Assembly (NCBI RefSeq): GCF_965219885.1
Contig: NZ_CBDCOT010000007.1
Span: 62,001-126,000 of the forward strand
Length of the DNA stretch: 64,000 nucleotides
Reading direction: 5' to 3'
Source: Curvivirga sp965219885
GTDB lineage: Bacteria; Pseudomonadota; Alphaproteobacteria; UBA8366; Aestuariispiraceae
In this document: piece after piece, positions 51,952 to 60,541 of the stretch
Layout: every line of letters begins with the position of its first letter
Numbering within the stretch: the first letter of the stretch is position 1
Program-made: the position numbers and the translations under genes
The notes under the pieces: model-generated
What the model saw: the letters and a program-made list of their open reading frames with translations, nothing else
Databases searched by the model: none
What the model was told of the DNA's origin: nothing

Positions 51952-51977
51952 TATATGGTGCCGAAACATTGTTTCGG
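51921..51977. other. tRNA 3'-end-like remnant and adjacent hairpin
   Basis: The sequence ACAAAAAGCCTT..GAAGGCTTATATGGTGCCG closely parallels the segment at 61213-61257, where the same arrangement is the terminator plus 3' CCA end of tRNA-Thr. After it comes CCGAAAC-ATT-GTTTCGG (51961-51977), a perfect 7-bp hairpin, instead of a T-arm. I read it as a degraded copy of a tRNA 3' end with its terminator; an unknown small RNA is the alternative. Confidence 0.4.
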
Positions 51978-52068
51978 GTATTGTATTGAGTTTTAACCTT
52001 TTGCACCTAAGGATGAGGCTAATAAGAGGTGCTTAAAGTACGAATATCATTTGGTTTATATTTGTGTA

Positions 52069-52731
52069 TTACATCCCAACAAAATATTGCATGACTTTTG
52101 GAAGTAGGCTTTTGAATTTTAAAGGCGCTTCCGTAGCTATTAAACATATGCAATCTTCTGCTGTATCTGCGATAGGTTGATGTTCTGTATTTTCATCAAG
52201 ATCTGCAATGTCGCCTGGTTTAAAACGGCCAACCTCGTCGCTAAAGGATCCTTTTAAGATCAAGGTTAGCTCAGTGCCACCATGCCCATGTTCAGGGATC
52301 GTAACGCCTGGGGCAATCTTTAATAAGCATACAGTTCCATTCCCCGCTTGAACATTTTCTAGAGGAAATTGTTTAATGCCTGGGGCCATATTACGCCATT
52401 GAATATTTTGTAAATTGTCAGGCAAGAACTGCCCCAATGGTTGAGGAACATCTGAGTCACCAGATTTTCTATCGGCAACTTTAATTTCCTCCATTATGAT
52501 TGGTTGATCCAGCATGGCGAAAAGCGTGTCTTTGATATCGTTTGAAACGGCCATAGTGTCACCTGCATATAATTCAATGCCACCAATGGTGTCCATGTCT
52601 TCCATACGTTTTCGGCAAGCAGGGCACATAGCTAAATGGGTTGCGACAACCAAGGACATATGTTCGGCTAGGTTACCTGCCGAATATGATAGTAATGTAG
52701 CATCTGTAAGGTGGTGATGGATATTGCTCAT
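52069..52731 (-). CDS. chrR: ChrR-type zinc anti-sigma factor with cupin domain
   Basis: A 220-residue protein with the two-domain ChrR layout. The N-terminal zinc anti-sigma domain has H6, then H32-x3-C36-x2-C39 (HLAMCPACR). The C-terminal cupin has PEHGHGGTELTLILKGSF with two His and a Glu ligand, and EHQP with the late His. In Rhodobacter sphaeroides ChrR holds its ECF sigma factor inactive and releases it in response to singlet oxygen; the same role is inferred. Its ATG overlaps the sigma gene stop by 4 nt. Confidence 0.93.
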   Translation of the reverse strand: MSNIHHHLTDATLLSYSAGNLAEHMSLVVATHLAMCPACRKRMEDMDTIGGIELYAGDTMAVSNDIKDTLFAMLDQPIIMEEIKVADRKSGDSDVPQPLGQFLPDNLQNIQWRNMAPGIKQFPLENVQAGNGTVCLLKIAPGVTIPEHGHGGTELTLILKGSFSDEVGRFKPGDIADLDENTEHQPIADTAEDCICLIATEAPLKFKSLLPKVMQYFVGM

Positions 52732-53351
52732 CTTAACACTTCCACATGTTCTTTTAATTTGGAGAAAGCCAATCGGATGCGCGACTTTACTGTACCAAGA
52801 GGAAGGTCAAGTCTCTCTGCTATTTTTGCATGACTTAGTCCTTGGTAGAAGGAAAGGTCGATTACTTCTTTTTGATCTGGCTTTAGATGCGAAAGTGCCT
52901 TTTGAATAAGCTGCGCATGTTGCGCCTTGTCCAACGTGATTTCTGCATTATCACTTGTGTCGGCTGTTAGGGCGAAATCATGTTCGTCATATTCAAACCG
53001 ATTTTCTTTACGAAGATCATCAATTCGAAGATTTCTCGCGATCCTGAAAATCCAAGTGCTGGCCGCAGCTTTGGTATCATCATACAAAGCAGCTTTTTGC
53101 CAAATCTTTAGCATTGTTTTTTGGGTTAATTCTTCTGCCATGGATTCAGAACTTCCAAGTTTAAACATATAGGCCTTGATACGAGGTGCAAAATGATCAA
53201 ACAGGATGGCAAATGCCTGTTGGTCTTGCTGGGCAACAAGCTTGAGTAAAGATGCTAAATCCGCAGCTTCAAGACTAAGAGTATCAACACCACCATCTGT
53301 CTGTGTTATTTTCAAAGTAGCGACTTCCTGCACGTTCAGGGCCTTCCGCAT
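52728..53351 (-). CDS. rpoE: ECF RNA polymerase sigma factor, RpoE/ChrR-associated (ECF11-like)
   Basis: A 207-residue sigma factor with region 2 (about 45-115: FAILFDHFAPRIKAYMF, TWIFRIARNLRIDDLRKE) and region 4 (about 145-205: LSHAKIAERLDLPLGTVKSRIRLAFSKL). It is encoded with ChrR, so it should be released on photooxidative stress. The ATG at 53351 lies only about 10 nt after the expected transcription start of its promoter and has no ribosome site; TTG at 53315 has AGGAAG 7 nt upstream and would give a 195-residue protein. I keep the longer frame as the annotation. Confidence 0.92.
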   Translation of the reverse strand: MRKALNVQEVATLKITQTDGGVDTLSLEAADLASLLKLVAQQDQQAFAILFDHFAPRIKAYMFKLGSSESMAEELTQKTMLKIWQKAALYDDTKAAASTWIFRIARNLRIDDLRKENRFEYDEHDFALTADTSDNAEITLDKAQHAQLIQKALSHLKPDQKEVIDLSFYQGLSHAKIAERLDLPLGTVKSRIRLAFSKLKEHVEVLR

Positions 53352-53369
53352 CGTTAAATACGAAGTTTT

Positions 53370-53395
53370 TACGGTCGGCGAGATTATCTAGATCA
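53370..53395 (-). promoter_or_regulatory. probable ECF-sigma autoregulatory promoter
   Basis: On the minus strand TGATCT-N16-CGTAAA lies 19-44 bp upstream of the sigma start codon. It matches the two other copies in this regulon in both elements and in the exact spacer. Confidence 0.75.
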
Positions 53396-53453
53396 CAATT
53401 TTTTAAATTATACCCTAAAATTCTAATAAATAACTAAAAATCACACGCTTATG

Positions 53454-53480
53454 TGATCCGAATGGAATGGAGACACGTAT
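53454..53480 (+). promoter_or_regulatory. probable ECF-sigma promoter of the flavoprotein-CFA operon
   Basis: TGATCC-N16-CGTAT lies 30-56 bp before the start codon at 53510. This is the best match of the three sites and resembles the TGATC/GTA promoters recalled for R. sphaeroides RpoE targets. Confidence 0.78.
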
Positions 53481-53509
53481 TGATGGATAGAATTATTTAA
53501 AATGAAAGT

Positions 53510-54850
53510 ATGCCTAATATGAAAACAAAGCTGAAAATTGGTGTCGTTGGAACAGGTGTCGCAGGTATGTCTGCTGCTTGGTTACTTTCTCAAAAGCATG
53601 ATGTGATTGTATTTGAAAAAGATGATCGTATTGGTGGGCATAGCAATACAGTTGATGCTGGCGATTGTCACGTGGATACAGGCTTCATCGTTTATAATGA
53701 GAAGAACTATCCTAATCTAATTGCTTTATTTGATTATCTTGGTGTGAAAACAAATGAAACCGATATGTCTTTTGGTGTTTCAATCGGGGCTGGCGATTTT
53801 GAATATAGTGGAACTGACCTATGGGGAATGTTGGCACAAAAGCGTAATGCATTTCGTCCAAAGTTTTGGAAATTATTATCGGATATTTTGAGGTTTTACC
53901 GCGAAACTGATGCAGTATTGGTAAACTCTGATTTACAAAAAATGACCTTGGGAGAATACCTGAGCGCAAACGCATATTCGAAAAGCTTTATCAAAGATCA
54001 TATCTTACCTATGGGGGCGGCAATTTGGTCGACACCTATGGATAAGATGCTAGAATATCCATTGGAATCGTTTATTCGCTTTTGTGATAATCATGGCCTA
54101 TTGCAAGTTTCTGACCGCCCTAAATGGCGTACTGTTCGGGGAGGGAGCCGCAATTATGTGAAAAAAATCACTGCGCCATATGAAAAAAATATTCATCTTA
54201 ATCGTGCAGTGGAATCTGTGTGGTCGGATGCGGATAAGTCTTACATTTGCGACCGTAATGGTGTTGTAGAAGAATTTGATCATGTGGTGTTGGCAACGCA
54301 TGGCGACCAAACCAGGAATTTCTTGCCTGATGATTATCGGGCCGAACGCAAGATATTTAGTCAATTTCAGTATCAACCTAATATTGCGCATTTACATACA
54401 GATGAAAGTTTAATGCCAAATACTAAACGTGCGTGGTCAAGTTGGAACTATCTACGGGATAATGTGGATGGGGAAGATAATGTTTGTGTGACTTATTGGA
54501 TGAACCGTCTACAGCATTTATCTGGTGATAGGAATTATTTTGTAACTTTAAATCCTACAAGAATGCCGAAGGAAGGCAGTGTGATTCGAAGTTTTTTATA
54601 TCACCATCCTGTTTTTGATCGTGCAGCGATGTCCGCACAAAAACTTCTTTGGAACTTACAAGGTACAAGACGGATTTGGTATTGTGGTAGTTATTTTGGG
54701 TATGGTTTTCACGAGGATGCATTGCAATCTGGTTTAGCTGTAGCCGAGCAGTTGGGAGGGCTGAAGCGACCTTGGAATGTTGCTGATGAATCTGGACGTA
54801 TAACAATTTTACCAAGTCAATTGAATGTAGATACAAAGGATGCTGCCTGA
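53510..54850 (+). CDS. FAD-dependent amine-oxidase-like oxidoreductase (CFA-operon type)
   Basis: A 446-residue flavoprotein with an N-terminal FAD-binding motif (IGVVGTGVAGMSAAWLLS) and the GHSNTVD/DTGFIVYNE stretch typical of the NAD(P)-binding oxidoreductases found beside cyclopropane synthase genes. ATG at 53519 is an alternative start. The gene is first in a five-gene operon whose order (flavoprotein, DUF1365, cyclopropane synthase, MFS, DUF3833) recurs in other proteobacteria and includes genes of the RpoE-ChrR regulon. Homologues are implicated in modifying unsaturated or methylated fatty acyl chains; I infer a lipid substrate. Confidence 0.88.
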   Translation: MPNMKTKLKIGVVGTGVAGMSAAWLLSQKHDVIVFEKDDRIGGHSNTVDAGDCHVDTGFIVYNEKNYPNLIALFDYLGVKTNETDMSFGVSIGAGDFEYSGTDLWGMLAQKRNAFRPKFWKLLSDILRFYRETDAVLVNSDLQKMTLGEYLSANAYSKSFIKDHILPMGAAIWSTPMDKMLEYPLESFIRFCDNHGLLQVSDRPKWRTVRGGSRNYVKKITAPYEKNIHLNRAVESVWSDADKSYICDRNGVVEEFDHVVLATHGDQTRNFLPDDYRAERKIFSQFQYQPNIAHLHTDESLMPNTKRAWSSWNYLRDNVDGEDNVCVTYWMNRLQHLSGDRNYFVTLNPTRMPKEGSVIRSFLYHHPVFDRAAMSAQKLLWNLQGTRRIWYCGSYFGYGFHEDALQSGLAVAEQLGGLKRPWNVADESGRITILPSQLNVDTKDAA

Positions 54851-55659
54851 TGGGTGAGTGGAATAGTAAATTGTATCATGGGCGTGTTTTACATGCGCGT
54901 TTGAAGCCAAGAAAGCATATGTTGAAATATCGCATTTGTAGTTTTTTGTTCGATTTAGATGAATTGGAGAAATTGGATGAAAAAATGTGGCTTTTTAGTT
55001 TCAATAAATGGAACTTACTTAGCTTTCATAATAAGGATTTTGGCAAGGGTGATAAGATTGGATTACGGGAATATGTTACTGAAACTCTTGCAAATGCGAA
55101 GATTGAAATAGGCTCAGGTCGTATTGAATTACTTTGTTACCCCCGTATGTTTGGATATGTTTTTAATCCGTTAAGTGTCTATTTTTGTTACGATCAAGAG
55201 GATCAATTAGCTGCAATTATCTATGAGGTTACAAATACATTTAAACAACGTCATAGTTATGTGATTGAAGTTGAAATCGGCAAAGAGAACAATGTTAAAC
55301 AAACATGTGAGAAGAAATTCTATGTGTCGCCATTCATTGATATGGATGCTATCTATCATTTCTCAATAAAACCTCCGAAAGAGAATATTGCTGTTGTGAT
55401 TAATCAGCATGATCAGAGGGGACCTCTGTTAAAGGCTATGTTCACAGGCAAGGCTGATAAGTTTAGTAATCTTGCATTGGCTAAAATGCTTTTACGTTAT
55501 CCGTTAATGACCCTTAAAGTTATCGCAGGCATTCATTGGGAAGCGCTACATCTATGGCGAAAAGGGGTGAAGTTAGTTGAGCGTCCCGCCCCACCAACAG
55601 ACAATATGACACATGTTGTATATTCCAATCAGCATCAAGAAAGGTTCGGAAATGACTGA
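54850..55659 (+). CDS. DUF1365 family protein
   Basis: A 269-residue protein with DUF1365 hallmarks: the N-terminal KLYHGRVLHARLKPRKHMLK, the central LLCYPRMFGYVFNPLSVYFC and EVTNTFKQRHSYV. The stop of the flavoprotein gene overlaps its ATG by one base. The family is nearly always encoded between the flavoprotein and cyclopropane synthase, and is thought to act with them on fatty acyl groups, but its chemistry is not established. Cytoplasmic or membrane-associated; no signal peptide. Confidence 0.88.
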   Translation: MGEWNSKLYHGRVLHARLKPRKHMLKYRICSFLFDLDELEKLDEKMWLFSFNKWNLLSFHNKDFGKGDKIGLREYVTETLANAKIEIGSGRIELLCYPRMFGYVFNPLSVYFCYDQEDQLAAIIYEVTNTFKQRHSYVIEVEIGKENNVKQTCEKKFYVSPFIDMDAIYHFSIKPPKENIAVVINQHDQRGPLLKAMFTGKADKFSNLALAKMLLRYPLMTLKVIAGIHWEALHLWRKGVKLVERPAPPTDNMTHVVYSNQHQERFGND

Positions 55660-56896
55660 CTTAACTAATTCCTCTTATTCGGCGAGTCAGGAATTATCTA
55701 AAACGATGACTGTTTCAAAGAAGATGTGGATGCGCCCGTTGAAAGCTTTGTTGAATGGGTTGGAATATGGGGCCCTCAAAATTGTGTTTCCGAACGGAGA
55801 GATTTTAGGTTTTGACGGGCATGTTGGTAATGGGCCAACTGCAACGATTTTACTTAAGAATTATAAACCAATTCGTACGTTTTTTCTGAAAGGTGAGTTG
55901 GCTTTTGCAGAAAGTTATTTAACTGGTGAATGGGATACACCTGATCTGACCGCATTATTTGAATTCGCGCTGGCAAATGAAAAGTCGCTTTCACCGGATA
56001 AGAAGGGTAATTTTTTGGTGAAGTTCATGCAGCGCCTCGGGCATTTACGAAATGCAAATTCACGTGCGGGATCACGCAAAAATATTTCTTTTCATTATGA
56101 TTTAGGTAATCGTTTTTACGAAAAATGGCTGGATCAATCTATGACCTATTCTTCTGCGCTTTTTGAGCAAGGTGCAGAAACGTTAGAGGACGCACAAAAT
56201 CTCAAATATCGCAAAATTGCTCAGATGGCTGAGTTGAAGCAAGATGAGACAATACTTGAAATTGGTTGTGGATGGGGTGGTTTCTCAGAAGTTGCAGCAA
56301 ATGAATATGGTGCAAAAATTCATGGGGTGACACTCTCCACGGAGCAATTGGATTTTGCGACGAAGCGATATGCAGATGGTGGATATGCAGATAAGGCATC
56401 TGCATCTCTAACAGATTATCGTGATACCGAGGGTCAGTATGACAAAATTGTGTCGATTGAGATGTTTGAGGCCGTTGGCCATGAATATTGGTCAACATAT
56501 TTCAAAGTTATTCAAGATCGATTAAAGCCCGGTGGTATAGCGCTATTACAGGTAATTTTAATCGACGATAAGCGCTTTGAAAAATACCGTCGCAATGTGG
56601 ATTTTATTCAAAAATATATTTTCCCGGGTGGCTTACTGCCGAGCAAACAGGCTTTATCATATAGTATTGATCAACATGGATTAACCTTGGAGGAAGATTT
56701 CTTATTTGGCCGATCTTATGCAAAAACCTGTCAAATCTGGCGTGATGAGTTTTTAGCAAATTGGGAAGAGATCGAACCTTTAGGGTTTGATGAAAAGTTT
56801 AAGCGTATGTGGCTTTATTATTTATCCTATTGTGAAGCAGGATTTGCAAAGGGGAGTATTGATGTTGGCCTCTTCAAAATTCGAAAACCGTCTTAA
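55652..56896 (+). CDS. cyclopropane-fatty-acyl-phospholipid synthase family methyltransferase
   Basis: A 414-residue SAM-dependent methyltransferase. I chose the ATG at 55652, which overlaps the DUF1365 stop by 8 nt; an earlier in-frame ATG at 55613 lies inside that gene. The SAM motif is LEIGCGWGGFSEVAANEYG, the acyl-binding region has ISFHYDLGNRFYEKWLDQSMTY-like text (in two parts), and IEMFEAVGHEYW and GLLPSKQAL are typical. Members add a methylene or methyl group to unsaturated acyl chains of phospholipids. In R. sphaeroides homologues belong to the singlet-oxygen response and to furan fatty acid synthesis. Confidence 0.93.
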   Translation: MTDLTNSSYSASQELSKTMTVSKKMWMRPLKALLNGLEYGALKIVFPNGEILGFDGHVGNGPTATILLKNYKPIRTFFLKGELAFAESYLTGEWDTPDLTALFEFALANEKSLSPDKKGNFLVKFMQRLGHLRNANSRAGSRKNISFHYDLGNRFYEKWLDQSMTYSSALFEQGAETLEDAQNLKYRKIAQMAELKQDETILEIGCGWGGFSEVAANEYGAKIHGVTLSTEQLDFATKRYADGGYADKASASLTDYRDTEGQYDKIVSIEMFEAVGHEYWSTYFKVIQDRLKPGGIALLQVILIDDKRFEKYRRNVDFIQKYIFPGGLLPSKQALSYSIDQHGLTLEEDFLFGRSYAKTCQIWRDEFLANWEEIEPLGFDEKFKRMWLYYLSYCEAGFAKGSIDVGLFKIRKPS

Positions 56897-58172
56897 GGTT
56901 CTATACGCTTTACCTGCTTTTGCATTGGCTTTTCCGACCATTCCGGTATTTGTGCTTTTGCCAACATTCTATGCGGAAACCGTTGGGTTAGGGCTGGCAA
57001 CGGTTGGTTGGGTTATGTTTGGTTTACGTGTGTTTGACGTCACCACAGATCCTATAGTGGGGCATTATACAGATAGTATTCCACGGCGACTTGGACGTCG
57101 TAAATTACCAATGGCGATTGGCGGCTTGATAGCTGGGCCTGCTCTCTTGTTTTTGTTTTCACCTGCAGACGATAGTTCTTTTTATTATCTGATTTTTTGG
57201 GGAGGTTTACTTTATTTAGGATGGACCATTATCCAGATTCCTTATTTGGCATGGTCGGTTGAGTTATATGGTAGTTATCATGATCGAAATGAAATTAACG
57301 GCCTAAGAGAAGGAATTGGTCTTGCGGGTATTTTGGCTGTTGGTTTGCTACTTCTTTTTTTGACCGATTTGAGTGAATTTGATCGTTTTCAATTTCTTGC
57401 GTGGTTTACCTTCATTGTTGGGATCATATTGTTTCTTATTACACTATCAATTGTTCCTGAAGCTCATCGAATAGGTAAAGCGCCATCATTTAAATTCCCT
57501 TATAAGAATTTACTTTTCCTTCGCGTCTTAGCCGCCTGGTTTGTCAACGGACTAGCCAATGGCTTTCCAGCGGTGTGTTTACCATTGTATTTGACTTATG
57601 TCTTGCAACTTGAAGAAATAGATAAATATCTATTGATTTTTATGTATTTCTTATTTGCCATTTTGGGGATACCGGTTTGGTTGGCTGTTGCGAGACAAAT
57701 GGATAAACATAAAGTTTGGTGTCTTTCAATGTTGATTGCTTGTGCGGCCTTTATCATAGTTCCGTTTCTGGGGGCAGGTGATATGCTTGTCTTTGGTTTG
57801 ATTTGTGCAATAACAGGTTTCACTTTGGGGAGTGATTTGTCATTACCACCATCGATTCAGGCCGATTGTGCAGATTGGGACCGGTTTCGTTTTGGTTTCG
57901 ACCGTACATCTACATTATTTGCCTATTGGAGTATGTCCACCAAACTATCCCTTGGTCTTGCAGTTGGGATCGCCTTTCCTTTATTAGAATATTACGGATT
58001 ATCCTTAGATCGTTCGGCGGAACAATCTTCTTCAGGATATATGGCGTTGATAGTGATCTATGCGGTGTTGCCAATCGTATTAAAGATATTGGCCGTTTGG
58101 TTGATGTGGGGTTTTCCACTTACTCAAAAAACACATGCTGCCTTAAATCTCGCTTTGGAAAAGAGAAGATAA
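56862..58172 (+). CDS. MFS transporter, GPH (sodium:sugar symporter-like) type
   Basis: A 436-residue protein of about 12 membrane helices. The ATG at 56862 follows GGGGAG by 6 nt and overlaps the cyclopropane synthase gene by 35 nt. The GPH motif DVTTDPIVGHYTDS, then RRLGRRKLPMAIGG, lies near residue 50. The conserved polar helix residues and the internal loop (about 195-215) are intact. Such transporters occur regularly in these operons; a lipid precursor or lysophospholipid cargo is possible, but the substrate is unknown. Confidence 0.9.
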   Translation: MLASSKFENRLKVLYALPAFALAFPTIPVFVLLPTFYAETVGLGLATVGWVMFGLRVFDVTTDPIVGHYTDSIPRRLGRRKLPMAIGGLIAGPALLFLFSPADDSSFYYLIFWGGLLYLGWTIIQIPYLAWSVELYGSYHDRNEINGLREGIGLAGILAVGLLLLFLTDLSEFDRFQFLAWFTFIVGIILFLITLSIVPEAHRIGKAPSFKFPYKNLLFLRVLAAWFVNGLANGFPAVCLPLYLTYVLQLEEIDKYLLIFMYFLFAILGIPVWLAVARQMDKHKVWCLSMLIACAAFIIVPFLGAGDMLVFGLICAITGFTLGSDLSLPPSIQADCADWDRFRFGFDRTSTLFAYWSMSTKLSLGLAVGIAFPLLEYYGLSLDRSAEQSSSGYMALIVIYAVLPIVLKILAVWLMWGFPLTQKTHAALNLALEKRR

Positions 58173-58708
58173 TGATACGTACATTCTCCTTAATCCTGAT
58201 ATCTATTTTTCTTTTAGGCTGTAATAACATGAAGATTTCAGATTTTGAAAATACCACACCTAAATTTGACTTATTTAACTATTTTGAAGGTCAAACAATG
58301 GCCTATGGTATTTTTGAAGATAGGTTTGGTAATGTGAAACGGCAATTTCGTGTTGAAATCATCGGAACGATTAAAGATGAGAAGCTGATTCTGGATGAAC
58401 AATTTTATTTTGATGATGGGGAACGAGATGAACGAATCTGGACTATTCAGAAAGATGAGAATGGAGATTACGTAGGGTATGCTGATGATGTTATCGGTAT
58501 GGCCAAAGGCGTTGTCGCCGGTAATGCACTAAACTGGCGTTATGATTTGGATCTGAAAGTCGGTGATTCAAATCTTCGCGTGCATTTTGATGACTGGATG
58601 TTCTTACAGGAAGGGGATGTGTTGATAAATCGGGCAACTGTTACAAAATGGGGGTTCGATGTAGGGCAGGTGAGTATATTTTTTGTCAGACCTGCAATCG
58701 CTGCCTGA
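58172..58708 (+). CDS. DUF3833 family lipoprotein
   Basis: A 178-residue protein whose ATG shares one base with the MFS stop (TAATG). The N-terminus is a lipoprotein signal (MIRTFSLILISIFLLGC) with the lipidated Cys at residue 17. The rest (FEGQTMAYGIFEDRFGNVKR, DDGERDERIWTI, then a GxxGMAxG-like stretch) matches DUF3833, a beta-rich family. It is the last gene of the sigma-controlled operon. Its 3' end overlaps the convergent NTF2-like gene by 23 nt. It is likely an outer-membrane or periplasmic lipid-binding accessory; function unknown. Confidence 0.88.
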   Translation: MIRTFSLILISIFLLGCNNMKISDFENTTPKFDLFNYFEGQTMAYGIFEDRFGNVKRQFRVEIIGTIKDEKLILDEQFYFDDGERDERIWTIQKDENGDYVGYADDVIGMAKGVVAGNALNWRYDLDLKVGDSNLRVHFDDWMFLQEGDVLINRATVTKWGFDVGQVSIFFVRPAIAA

Positions 58709-59105
58709 TCTTGCCAAGAAGAGACCCTAAAACAGGAATTCTCATATAGAAATTTTCAGATGCATCCCAATAATCGATATGCCCTGCAATTTTTCCTTCT
58801 TCATTTAAGTAGATTTCACTTAATCCTTCTACTTCCCACAAACCAATAACAGGCACCTTACCAGAAAAACGCCATTTAAGGATGTATTTACCATCCTCTT
58901 CAAATGTACGTAGAACAAGAAACTGTGGGTTTTGTACGTCTAATAAAGTTTTTCGTAAAATCAGTTGAAGCGAGGATAGATTGTGAACCTCGTTAAAAGG
59001 GTCCTTGAATGTTACATTCATTGCAACATATTCATCCATTTTGGAGATAAGTTCTTCGGACAAATTTTCAAATAGGCGAATATAGGATTTTATGGAGCTA
59101 TGCAT
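58686..59105 (-). CDS. nuclear transport factor 2-like protein
   Basis: A 139-residue protein of the NTF2/SnoaL-like fold: an N-terminal helix (YIRLFENLSEELISKMDEYV), MNVTFKDPFNEVHNLSSLQL and the later WRFSGKVPVIGLWEVEGLSE sheet, with a buried Asp/His-type pocket (HIDYWDASENFY). The family includes isomerases and ligand carriers. It is the last gene of the minus-strand operon that starts with the BLUF gene and is 1 bp after the SDR gene. This NTF2-SDR-lipid gene neighbourhood is common beside cyclopropane synthase clusters. Function inferred only. Confidence 0.85.
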   Translation of the reverse strand: MHSSIKSYIRLFENLSEELISKMDEYVAMNVTFKDPFNEVHNLSSLQLILRKTLLDVQNPQFLVLRTFEEDGKYILKWRFSGKVPVIGLWEVEGLSEIYLNEEGKIAGHIDYWDASENFYMRIPVLGSLLGKIRQRLQV

Positions 59106-59106
59106 A

Positions 59107-59853
59107 TTATCCGACTACCTTTTTAATAAGTGAGAAATAGGCTTTATAAGGTAACAGCTGTAATAATTTTATCTTACGACAAAAACGACGAGGAAAGGCG
59201 ATTTCAAATTTATCACTTTTCAATCCTTTGATGATAAATTGTGCCGCTTCTTCTGGTTCCAATAAGTCGGGCATATGAAAATCGTTTTTATCTGTTAGTT
59301 TACTTTTGACGAAACCTGGGCTGATGAGTTGAATCTTAACAGGGCTCCCTTGCAACTCAGCCTGTAAACTTTCACAAAGGTTAACTACCGCAGCTTTACT
59401 TGCACCATAACCTGATGCATTTGGTAAACCGACATAACCCGCCAGTGAGCCTACAATTGCTATATGTCCGCCATGTTGTTTCATGTGATTTATCAACGGA
59501 GGCAAGCAATTGACTACACCAAAAAAATTAACATTCATCATGTGTTGGAAGGTGTCAATGGTGGTTTGTGACGTCATACCCGGTTGATATGCGCCAGCAT
59601 TCAGAATTGCAATATCCAACGGTAATGTTTTTGCCACAAGGGAGGCTGTTTCAATTGGATCAGTAACATCTGAGATTTGGTAAGATATATGCGGATTATT
59701 ATTGGCCACTCTTTTGAGGCTCTCTTCATCTCGACCAGCAACCGTTACATGGTATCCTTCTGCCACCAAAGCATAAGCCAAATGCGATCCTATAGCACCA
59801 CTGCCACCGGTAATGAGTGCATGAAGTTTTTTGTTTGGCATTTTTTTATCCAT
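59107..59853 (-). CDS. short-chain dehydrogenase/reductase (lipid-cluster type)
   Basis: A 248-residue SDR if it starts at the ATG at 59853, which overlaps the upstream gene by 8 nt; ATG at 59841 is possible and would give 244 residues. The cofactor motif is ALITGGSGAIGSHLAYAL, followed by NAGAYQP. The catalytic Ser is in IVGSLAGYVGLPN and the Tyr-x-x-x-Lys is YGASKAAV. It ends in a basic tail (FPRRFCRKIKLLQLLPYKAY), which suggests membrane association. All catalytic residues are present. Confidence 0.9.
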   Translation of the reverse strand: MDKKMPNKKLHALITGGSGAIGSHLAYALVAEGYHVTVAGRDEESLKRVANNNPHISYQISDVTDPIETASLVAKTLPLDIAILNAGAYQPGMTSQTTIDTFQHMMNVNFFGVVNCLPPLINHMKQHGGHIAIVGSLAGYVGLPNASGYGASKAAVVNLCESLQAELQGSPVKIQLISPGFVKSKLTDKNDFHMPDLLEPEEAAQFIIKGLKSDKFEIAFPRRFCRKIKLLQLLPYKAYFSLIKKVVG

Positions 59854-60523
59854 TGCTGTTTTGTGTGACAGGGCAGGTTTGGCATAGATACTCGATATCT
59901 GAACCATCTCTTGCCTTGAAAGATAGTTTTACCCAACGGCCTTCTTTATCATACCAAACTGAAGTATCTTTAAGATCGCCTGTATAGTCATATCGTTTGG
60001 CTAATATTTTTCCGTCAGCGATGATGATGTTTTCCCATTCTCCGTCTAGAATTTCCACATAGTTCACATTACCAGTTAAGGTGTTTAAAACGGCGTTACT
60101 ATGAATGACACTAGCAAGCCAATGGTTTGTTGTGACGAGTGTTGTTGGATGTATATAACTTTCGTTATCAGTGGTAATGGAAAGACCATTATCAGTCTTT
60201 TGTGCGGTAACATTTGTAATGTCACCATCATCATCAATATACACTTCTAATGAATTCAGCTCATCATTAGTCCAGATTTCTTTAGAAAGATAAGAAAAGC
60301 TGTAAAAAGTAAGTCCTAGAAATTTAATATCCAAATTCATATTGGAAGAGACAGTTAACTGAGAAGCATCCTGTCGAAAGTCAGTAATATGTTCCCCGAC
60401 AAGATCGCCGTCTCGATAAATTTCGAAGCGGTGAGTGTCAGGATATATTTGGCTTGGGTCTGCAAGTACAGCTTTCGCGTATATAGAAAATGTCACTAAC
60501 ACTAAAAGAAAACGGAAAGCCAT
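59846..60523 (-). CDS. DUF6134 family secreted protein
   Basis: A 225-residue protein with a signal peptide (MAFRFLLVLVTFSIYAKAVL, cut near LA-DPS). The mature part is beta-rich (YRDGDLVGEHITDFRQD, then FYSFSYLSKEIW), with a conserved RYDYTGDLKDTSVWYDKEGR region and two cysteines near the C-terminus (LCQTCP). The pattern fits DUF6134, found beside BLUF or sigma-controlled lipid genes. It may be a periplasmic lipid-binding protein. It starts 18 bp after the BLUF gene and overlaps the SDR start. Confidence 0.8.
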   Translation of the reverse strand: MAFRFLLVLVTFSIYAKAVLADPSQIYPDTHRFEIYRDGDLVGEHITDFRQDASQLTVSSNMNLDIKFLGLTFYSFSYLSKEIWTNDELNSLEVYIDDDGDITNVTAQKTDNGLSITTDNESYIHPTTLVTTNHWLASVIHSNAVLNTLTGNVNYVEILDGEWENIIIADGKILAKRYDYTGDLKDTSVWYDKEGRWVKLSFKARDGSDIEYLCQTCPVTQNSNG

Positions 60524-60541
60524 AGCATCACCATTAAAATA

